In this document: positions 58,282 to 64,000 of the stretch, one piece after another
Layout: every line of letters begins with the position of its first letter
Numbering within the stretch: the first letter of the stretch is position 1
Assembly: GCF_000027005.1 (NCBI RefSeq)
Contig: NC_012965.1
Location: 669,001 to 733,000, forward strand
From: Komagataella phaffii GS115
Taxonomy: Eukaryota > Ascomycota > Pichiomycetes > Pichiales > Pichiaceae
Reading direction: 5' to 3'
DNA: 64,000 bases
Program-made: the position numbers and the translations under genes
The notes under the pieces: generated by a model
Told to the model about the DNA's origin: nothing
The model's database searches: none
What the model saw: only the letters and a program-made list of their open reading frames with translations

Positions 58282-58289
58282 TCGTTTAG
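58282..58289 (+). promoter_or_regulatory. Upc2/AR1-like sterol response element TCGTTTAG
   Basis: TCGTTTAG matches the AR1/SRE consensus TCGTTYAG bound by Upc2-type zinc-cluster factors in yeasts. It is about 74 bp before the ERG6 ATG; a related TCGTTTA lies 52 bp further upstream. The location downstream of the TATA is atypical and lowers confidence. Confidence 0.38.
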
Positions 58290-58362
58290 ATAGTGAAAAC
58301 CTATAATATTCAGCTTTTAGAAGGTCAACTTTACTCTACTCAACACTCGTTTATTACCGAAA

Positions 58363-59514
58363 ATGACTACCTCTACAACTGAACAAGAAAGCCAGCCACT
58401 TGCCCCAAAGAACTATGAGCAAGATAGAGAATTTGCAAAGGCTTTGCACGGCAAGGATGCCGCTAAGAAAACCGGTCTCGGAGCTTGGGTCACAAAGGAC
58501 GCCTCAGCCCAAGAAGTAGCGGTCGATGGCTACTTCAAGCACTGGAATGGTAAGACTGATCAGGAAGCTGAACACTCAAGAAAGAGTGATTATTCGGAGC
58601 TGACCAAGCATTACTACAACCTGGTTACTGATTTCTACGAGTACGGTTGGGGTTCTTCGTTTCATTTTTCTAGATACTACAGAGGAGAGGCCTTCAGACA
58701 GGCTACCGCTAGGCACGAACATTACCTGGCCCTGAAAATGGGTATCACCGAAAACATGAAAGTTTTGGACGTTGGATGTGGTGTCGGTGGTCCAGCAAGA
58801 GAGATTGCCCGTTTCACTGGTTGTTCTGTCGTTGGTTTAAACAACAACGATTACCAGGTTGAAAGAGCAGAATTCTATTCCAAGAAATACAACATGACGA
58901 AGCAATTGTCATACGTAAAAGGTGACTTCATGCAAATGGACTTTGAGCCCGAGACCTTCGATGCTGTGTACGCCATTGAGGCCACTGTTCACGCCCCAGT
59001 GTTGGAAGGTGTTTATAGTGAGATTTACAAGGTGCTGAAACCAGGAGGAGCATTTGGGGTGTATGAGTGGGTTATGACCGATGCATATGACGAAACAAAC
59101 CCGGAACACCGTGCCATTGCCTACGGTATTGAAGTTGGTGACGGTATCCCAAAGATGTACAAGAGACAAGTTGCAGAAGATGCACTGAAAAATGTCGGAT
59201 TTGAAGTAGAGTACCAGAAAGACATGGCAGACATGGACGACGATATCCCATGGTACTATCCTCTTTCCGGTCAATTAAAGTATGTCCAGACTCTGGGTGA
59301 CATATTCACCATCTTCAGAACTAGTAAGATTGGTAGAACAGTTACCACTGAAACCGTTGGATTAATGGAAAAGTTGGGATTGGCCCCCAAGGGTTCAAGA
59401 CAAGTTACCAACGCATTGGAAGATGCCGCCGTTAACTTGGTGAAGGGTGGTGAACTTAAGCTCTTTACACCCATGATGTTATACGTTGCCAGAAAACCAT
59501 TGGATGCCAAATAA
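58363..59514 (+). CDS. ERG6: Sterol 24-C-methyltransferase Erg6
   Basis: 383 residues, exactly the length of S. cerevisiae Erg6. SAM-binding motif [19 protein letters not shown] near 130-148. Conserved sterol-binding segment [20 protein letters not shown] near 88-107, and [12 protein letters not shown]. Family knowledge: transfers a methyl group from SAM to C24 of zymosterol in the ergosterol pathway, on ER and lipid droplets; plants and fungi have it, animals do not. Codon use is strongly biased, fitting high expression. It converges on CCC1, with stops about 100 bp apart. Confidence 0.97.
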   Translation: MTTSTTEQESQPLAPKNYEQDREFAKALHGKDAAKKTGLGAWVTKDASAQEVAVDGYFKHWNGKTDQEAEHSRKSDYSELTKHYYNLVTDFYEYGWGSSFHFSRYYRGEAFRQATARHEHYLALKMGITENMKVLDVGCGVGGPAREIARFTGCSVVGLNNNDYQVERAEFYSKKYNMTKQLSYVKGDFMQMDFEPETFDAVYAIEATVHAPVLEGVYSEIYKVLKPGGAFGVYEWVMTDAYDETNPEHRAIAYGIEVGDGIPKMYKRQVAEDALKNVGFEVEYQKDMADMDDDIPWYYPLSGQLKYVQTLGDIFTIFRTSKIGRTVTTETVGLMEKLGLAPKGSRQVTNALEDAAVNLVKGGELKLFTPMMLYVARKPLDAK

Positions 59515-59613
59515 ATAGACGAAGATAAGTTTTGTAGATGCGCTAATAAAAATATTGAAGTAATTAGAGAAATGGGTAAATGTACAGTGATTGATGCAAA
59601 TAATAGGTAACGC

Positions 59614-60522
59614 TCAATTAGTGTCAATTACTCTCACCAATCCCCAAGCAGACCCAGCAGCTATCGAACCAATAAGTACCATCTGCAGACCCTCGCTGAC
59701 TCTCATCCACAGAGAACAGTCCTCTCCCATTGATATAGCTGTTTTAAGGTATCCAAACCAAAACAATGTGACTCCCATAACAAGAACTGAAATGATCAAT
59801 CCAGTTTGCACAATAGCCGTGAAAAAATACGGGACCAACGGTACGAAGCCCCCCAAGAAGTATGACAATCCAATCGTTAGAGCACTGGTAACCTGCCTTC
59901 CGTCAGCAGGTTCCTCTAAACCTTTTCCGTGTCTAATAATGAAATCAATCATTGCCTTTGGAGACTTTGACAAATCCCTGATTGCTGATTCTGTTGTGGT
60001 TTCGGACATACCTATATCAAGGAAAATGTCTTCTAATTCTTCTTCCAGCAGTTCCTTGTTATTGAAAAATAATTGTTTCTCCTTTCGAACTTGAGATTTG
60101 TAAAACTCAGATTCAGACCTAGCCGCAAGGAAACCACCAAGACCCATAGAGATGGAACCGGAAACTAACTCGGCCATACCACCAGTAATCACCAACTTGG
60201 AGTCCCCTAAAGAAGACAATCCTGCTGTAAGAGCGAACGGTACTGTTAATCCGTCTGAAAGCCCAATAATAATATCTGACATGACTCTTGGGTCTACCTT
60301 CTCAAATAAACCCCAAAGGACAGTCTGGTTTTGATTATCCTCGCTGATGTTTTGTGTCTTTGTTGAATTCGACTCTATTTCACTCTCTAATCCCTGCACA
60401 TCCCGAGCAGCATAGCCGGCATTACCAGTGGAATCCTCCCCTAGTAGAGGCTCGTTTTGGGAATCCGACGTGTTTGCTGGAAAAAGTGATAGAATCGCAT
60501 TCTTTAATGTGACCACTGCCAT
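59614..60522 (-). CDS. CCC1: Vacuolar Fe2+/Mn2+ transporter Ccc1 (VIT family)
   Basis: 302 residues (S. cerevisiae Ccc1: 322). VIT1 signature: SDIIIGLSDGLTVPFALTAG then SGSISMGLGGFLAARSESEF. A cytosolic metal-binding domain rich in Glu (LFFNNKELLEEELEDIFLD, about 150-168) lies between helices 2 and 3. Three further helices follow to the end. Family knowledge: imports Fe2+ and Mn2+ into the vacuole in exchange for protons, protecting from iron excess. It functionally opposes the ferric reductase at 23.8-26.1 kb. An N-terminal acidic leader (LLGEDSTGN) may hold a sorting signal. Confidence 0.93.
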   Translation of the reverse strand: MAVVTLKNAILSLFPANTSDSQNEPLLGEDSTGNAGYAARDVQGLESEIESNSTKTQNISEDNQNQTVLWGLFEKVDPRVMSDIIIGLSDGLTVPFALTAGLSSLGDSKLVITGGMAELVSGSISMGLGGFLAARSESEFYKSQVRKEKQLFFNNKELLEEELEDIFLDIGMSETTTESAIRDLSKSPKAMIDFIIRHGKGLEEPADGRQVTSALTIGLSYFLGGFVPLVPYFFTAIVQTGLIISVLVMGVTLFWFGYLKTAISMGEDCSLWMRVSEGLQMVLIGSIAAGSAWGLVRVIDTN

Positions 60523-61543
60523 TCTTATATGTTAAACGATGTGAATAGTACCTTGTAGGTGAAGTAGGGTGGAGGTACCAATGAAACTTGTTACTTTCTG
60601 GTAAATAAGTTAAAGTTTAAAAAGGAAAGGATGCAAAAAATATCCTTGAAGGCAACGAATATTTTGAAATCCCCGATGCCAAATAAATGCTATCACTTAA
60701 AGAGCACAATAGAGGTGGAAAAAGAAAAACTTGGTCAAGCTAAGGGTTAGCAAGTTTCTGTTTGTGATAATCAGGGAGAAGGTGTCAGAAAAAACATGAT
60801 TATGTAAGTGGTGTTAGGAGCCGTTAAAGCATTCTGTCGGCCAATAGCAAGCCCGCCTTTTGTCATCTTTTTGCGGTTTCTCTGTGTGAGACACTAATCA
60901 CCTTTGTAAGACATCGGGAAAACCGTTGCGCAAAATGAGATAGAGATTGTTCTCGATAGAGGAGCGTAGTAGCCTCTCCAGCCTGCTTTAGCAACATAAT
61001 AGAAAAGAAATATGCGTTGCCTAGGGAGGCTACGTATGCCCAGCATAAACGAGTGTTTACCTTACTTCGCACGAGCAGTAGCCACTAAGATCATTATAAA
61101 CTCACCTATTGTCTTCATGCTGTGCTCCGCGTATTTGTCTGTTCAGGGTGTCATTTCTCGTCATGAGAATCTGATTGATGACTATGCGAGATTACCCCTG
61201 GATTTTTTTTGATCCCGTAACGCGAACTTGAACATTGACTTTGATATGGCAATGGGCCCTAATATGCCCTAATATGCCCTAAGCTTAACAATTGACTTCT
61301 GTTCTCTGGCAGACTCCACAGAAAACTGGTTGACAGGTCTAATTTCTTTTTGAATCATTTCCGGTGATTCATTTTGATGCTTAGAGTGAGTCATGGGTTC
61401 TTTATCCGCATTCTTCTTCGCGTCTGCTGTGCTTAATAATAGCCTACTAAAAATGTGGGGAGCCTCTTACCTTATGTCTATAAAAACAAGCACATGACTA
61501 TGCCATCGCCTTCATAGTTGTTCTGCGGGTTTTTGCTTGTTTT
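60523..61543. promoter_or_regulatory. Divergent promoter between CCC1 and the LRR-RING gene
   Basis: 1021 bp. A single GATAATC is at 60766-60772. A short decamer repeat is at 61251-61280. Small frames at 60863-61212 have no recognisable similarity and are not called. The LRR-RING side has no strong TATA apart from TATAAA within CTATAAAAACA about 65 bp upstream of the ATG. Confidence 0.45.
61251..61280 (+). repeat. Tandem 10-bp repeat, three units
   Basis: AATGGGCCCT, AATATGCCCT, AATATGCCCT in perfect 10-bp register, followed by AAGC. The last two units are identical; the first differs at two positions and contains GGGCCC. The spacing equals about one helical turn, so repeated protein contacts on one DNA face are possible. 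Confidence 0.6.
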
Positions 61544-63433
61544 ATGACCGTAGAGACCAACCAATTTACATATCTACAGGGTAGCACATTCGATAAGAAA
61601 ATGACGACATTATCGTTGAAGCAAACTGCATATGAATTCGTCGAAGGCATGACAGGTGACTACCACTACTTAAAGAACCTTGATGCTTCAGATTCAAATC
61701 TACGATACCTTAAAGATTATAGTTTTCCAACCTTGCAAGAGTTGAATCTTTCCAATTTATCCTACCTGAAGAAACTTGTGTCTGATGGAGATCAATTGAG
61801 CGGGTTGGAAAAGTTAACTGCTGATGGGTCCAATATCGAACTTATCGATATTAAGGGAGATGTCCTGGCAAGTATCTCCTGTTCGAACACAAAAGAGCTA
61901 AAAGCAATCAAAGGTGAACTGCCGGCGATTAACTATATCTATGCAGACAACTCCAGCTTGGAATCGGTATCCTTATTGCCATATGAAGACGAAAAATTTC
62001 AGTTCAAGAGAATGTTCTTTCTATATTTGGTCAACTGTCCCAATCTCATATCCTTTCAAAGAGGGCAGTATCCCAAGCTTCGGACTGTCGATTTAAGTAA
62101 TTCCACGATACAAGTTCTTCATTCATCTCTTATAAAGCATCTTGGTGCTTTATACTTGGGCAACGCAACTATTAAAGAGTTTGTAATTGACGACAACGAC
62201 AATGAAGATGAGCTCACCCTTCGGCAACTAAAAACTTTGAATTTATCAAATTCCAGGATCCCAACAAATATGACAGATTTTCTTTTAAGACATATTTTTA
62301 GAAAGAAGAGCAATCCCTGGGATAAAGAATGGTCGTCATTGATTTGGCAATCAGTCAATACAGATCAAGAGGTGCAAGAGGTCCAGAGTTTTATTAAGAG
62401 AATTCCACAGCTCAAAAAACTGGATATATCCAATTCATCAAAAGCAAACTCATTGCTGTCCAATCTAGTGTCTGACATTCCAGAGTTTTGGAACAGCTTA
62501 GAAGATTTGGATGTCTTCAATTCCAACACTGAGGGTTTTAACTTTTCAAACAGCAAATCATTGATTCACCTGGGTTGCAGCGATCCCGATGCAACTGTTT
62601 TGAAAGTTGACGACATGCCCGCCTTGAAGGCGCTGGATGTCTTGGGACCCTCTAACATTGAAACTGTAAAGTTATCCAACTGCATTAGACTCGAAAAGGT
62701 TGACTTCACTGGCTGCTACGCTTTGAAACGCTTTGAGTCAGACTCTTTGAGTCTTCTGCAATTGAAGTTTTCAAATAACTCATTGGAAACATGGTCCCTT
62801 AATGACTCCTCTATCAGAAGCATCACGTTAGAGAACAATACAGGTTTCAGAAGGCTAGAAGGAAATTTCCCGAATTTGGAAACGTTAGATATCAGTAATA
62901 GCGCTGTTGAAGTTATCAATATTCATGATGGTAGCAAATTGAAGAAGCTCAGCATTTTGAGAACTCGAAGTGTTGAAGAGATTCAAATTGATAATCTTTC
63001 AACACTACAAGAATTGCGCTATGACACCAAAGACGAAAAGAATACGAAAGCAGTAAAGGAGTTTGCAGATAAGATTTTATCAAAGAGGGAACCAAGTTTT
63101 ACAGCCAAGGTACTCCAAAGAGTCCGCTTTGAACACAGGGGCTTATTCACAGGTGGGTTCAGGTTTTTTGATAGAAGAACTGAGGAACTGGTTTGCTGCT
63201 TTAAAGATATCAACATTTCCGAAAATAAGATCAATGCAAAATGTGGCATCTGTGAGGAAAACTACGAGGAAGGTCAGAAATGTCAGATTCTCTATTGCAA
63301 GCATGCTTTTCATACTGATTGCGTAGAACAGATGCTACAAATGGGTAACGATAGGTGCAGGCATTGCAACGATGAAATTGACATTGCCTCAGTAGGTCTA
63401 AGTAGCGATCCATTGCCCTTTAGATGGTTGTAA
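61544..63433 (+). CDS. Leucine-rich-repeat protein with C-terminal RING-H2 finger, putative E3 ubiquitin ligase
   Basis: 629 residues. Residues about 40-500 form irregular leucine-rich repeats of LxxLxLSN type: LQELNLSNLSYLKKL, LRTVDLSNSTIQVL, LKTLNLSNSRI, LKKLDISNSS, LETLDISNSAVEVI. The C-terminus (about 565-610) is a RING-H2: CGICEENYEEGQKC, then CKHAFHTDC and CRHC, giving C-x2-C, C-x-H-x2-H-x2-C, C-x2-C. No signal peptide or transmembrane segment. Architecture recalls animal LRSAM1 (LRR N-terminal, RING C-terminal), but sequence similarity is not evident and I know no S. cerevisiae counterpart. Inference: the LRR recruits a substrate for ubiquitination. The RING call is strong, the LRR call good, the role unknown. 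Confidence 0.75.
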   Translation: MTVETNQFTYLQGSTFDKKMTTLSLKQTAYEFVEGMTGDYHYLKNLDASDSNLRYLKDYSFPTLQELNLSNLSYLKKLVSDGDQLSGLEKLTADGSNIELIDIKGDVLASISCSNTKELKAIKGELPAINYIYADNSSLESVSLLPYEDEKFQFKRMFFLYLVNCPNLISFQRGQYPKLRTVDLSNSTIQVLHSSLIKHLGALYLGNATIKEFVIDDNDNEDELTLRQLKTLNLSNSRIPTNMTDFLLRHIFRKKSNPWDKEWSSLIWQSVNTDQEVQEVQSFIKRIPQLKKLDISNSSKANSLLSNLVSDIPEFWNSLEDLDVFNSNTEGFNFSNSKSLIHLGCSDPDATVLKVDDMPALKALDVLGPSNIETVKLSNCIRLEKVDFTGCYALKRFESDSLSLLQLKFSNNSLETWSLNDSSIRSITLENNTGFRRLEGNFPNLETLDISNSAVEVINIHDGSKLKKLSILRTRSVEEIQIDNLSTLQELRYDTKDEKNTKAVKEFADKILSKREPSFTAKVLQRVRFEHRGLFTGGFRFFDRRTEELVCCFKDINISENKINAKCGICEENYEEGQKCQILYCKHAFHTDCVEQMLQMGNDRCRHCNDEIDIASVGLSSDPLPFRWL

Positions 63434-63695
63434 ATTAAAATAATAAGGAGTAAACATGGTTCATGGAGTTTATAGTATTTAGTTTATATATATTGAATTA
63501 CAAGTCATCCAACCAAGAACATTTTAAATATTGAAAAGAAAATCCCTAAAAGAAGACTCTACTTTTTTGTGGTAATGATTAATATCACGCTCTAGATCCA
63601 GCAAGATAGAATATAGGGTTTTAATGATTTGAAAAATGCAGAATCAAAAGTAGTGGCCTTTATAGTAGGCAGCGAAAAAAATTAATAGCTTTATC
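63434..63695. other. A+T-rich spacer upstream of tRNA-Arg
   Basis: About 260 bp, very A+T-rich, holding the 3' end region of the LRR-RING transcript and the 5' flank of the tRNA gene. No transposon long terminal repeat or other gene is recognisable. Confidence 0.4.
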
Positions 63696-63767
63696 GCTCT
63701 ATTGGCCAAATGGTAAGGCACCCGACTCCTAATCGGGAGACTGCGGGTTCGAGTCCCGTGTAGGGCG
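63696..63767 (+). tRNA. tRNA-Arg(CCT), no intron
   Basis: 72 nt folding as a full cloverleaf. Acceptor 63696-63702 pairs with 63760-63766 (two G-T wobbles), discriminator G at 63767. D arm GCC/GGC. Anticodon stem CCCGA/TCGGG encloses loop CTCCTAA, so the anticodon is CCT (63728-63730), reading AGG. The T arm has loop TTCGAGT with stem GCGGG/CCCGT, the same T arm as S. cerevisiae tRNA-Arg(CCU). Internal A and B boxes are present. Confidence 0.95.
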
Positions 63768-63779
63768 TAATTGTTATTC

Positions 63780-63785
63780 TTTTTT
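63780..63785 (+). terminator. RNA polymerase III terminator (T6)
   Basis: A run of six T starting 13 bases after the tRNA 3' end, the normal Pol III stop signal. Confidence 0.8.
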
Positions 63786-63874
63786 GCCTTTAACCAAATC
63801 ATTATTTTTTCACTTTGAACCTGAAACTTTGTATTCTCTGTAACAATGTCGTAATACATTATATATCTACAATT

Positions 63875-64000
63875 TTATTCCGGATTTTCATTCGACTCTT
63901 GATGCTTTGGTGAACTTTTTTTAACAATCTCAGAACGGGTTTCCTGGTTCTTGCCTTTTGATAACCCGACGAAGCCATACGATTTTACCACCTGTGTCGA
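63875..64000 (-). CDS. 3' end of an unidentified protein gene, cut by the window edge
   Basis: Read on the minus strand, a frame open from the right edge runs 41 codons to TAA at 63875-63877. The visible end includes VVKSYGFVGLSKGKNQ followed by a Lys/Ser/Glu-rich tail ending NENPE. A charged hydrophilic tail of this kind is common at yeast protein ends. I do not recognise the family, and the fragment is short enough that a chance frame cannot be excluded. Confidence 0.45.
   Translation of the reverse strand, partial: STQVVKSYGFVGLSKGKNQETRSEIVKKSSPKHQESNENPE

Larger units (their letters stand above)
57680..58362. promoter_or_regulatory. Divergent promoter between the MNN2-type gene and ERG6
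   Basis: 683 bp. Contents: CACGTG at 57953-57958; an inverted repeat GCGCC-N5-GGCGC at 58083-58097; TATATATA at 58122-58129; TCGTTTA at 58230-58236; TCGTTTAG at 58282-58289. The last four are on the ERG6 side and together look like a regulated sterol-gene promoter. No small gene is seen. Confidence 0.55.

Noticed and set aside
60863..61212. Overlapping small frames on both strands between CCC1 and the LRR-RING gene
   Set aside because: The two frames are mirror images over the same DNA, have no similarity to known proteins and show no splice signals.

Overview
This window looks like a chromosome arm of a budding yeast, most likely Komagataella (methylotrophic 'Pichia pastoris' group). It is gene-dense, eukaryotic and A+T-leaning. 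Nearly every gene has a clear Saccharomyces-type orthologue. Five genes are split by introns of 43-59 bp that all begin GTAAGT and carry a CTAAC branch site. A ceramide glucosyltransferase, which S. cerevisiae lacks, is present. The ATG12 gene ends in serine instead of the conjugating glycine, a state known for Komagataella. No transposon, CRISPR array, rRNA or horizontally transferred island is visible.

Layout. 1-4.7 kb: tail of a DUF4112 gene, then SEC18 (membrane fusion), EMC10 (ER insertase) and a spliced YOS9 (ER quality control). 4.7-15 kb: nuclear genes RSC58 (chromatin remodelling), ECM16/DHR1 (ribosome assembly), SAS2 (histone acetylation) and RAD5 (DNA damage tolerance). 15.5-23.5 kb: KIN1 kinase, a bHLH factor, a YMR226C-type dehydrogenase and CLD1 (cardiolipin remodelling). 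23.8-36.3 kb: a ferric reductase with a five-fold GATA array in a very short promoter, a YDR124W-like protein, HRT3, an intron-split yippee gene (MOH1), YMR1, a PXP2-like protein, a DsbA-fold protein, ceramide glucosyltransferase, a GEP7-like protein and spliced RAD6. 36.4-44.4 kb: a mitochondrial PDH-kinase-like gene, PNC1, spliced VPS55, MPM1, ATG12, a YBP1/2-family gene and HPC2. 44.5-57.7 kb: SSC1, a 2-oxoglutarate dioxygenase, a half-size CDT1-like gene, SPF1, spliced GWT1 and an MNN2-type mannosyltransferase. 58-64 kb: ERG6, CCC1, an LRR + RING-H2 protein with no obvious S. cerevisiae counterpart, tRNA-Arg(CCT) and the 3' end of one more gene.

The genes do not form one cluster, but some themes recur. 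ER and secretory pathway: SEC18, EMC10, YOS9, SPF1, GWT1, MNN2-type. Lipids: CLD1, GCS, YMR1, ERG6. Iron: FRE, CCC1. Chromatin and replication: RSC58, SAS2, HPC2, RAD5, RAD6, CDT1-like. RAD5 and RAD6 act in the same damage-tolerance pathway. The least described items are the LRR-RING protein, the GATA array, the bHLH gene with an E-box in its own promoter, and the unusually long convergent gap between GWT1 and the MNN2-type gene.
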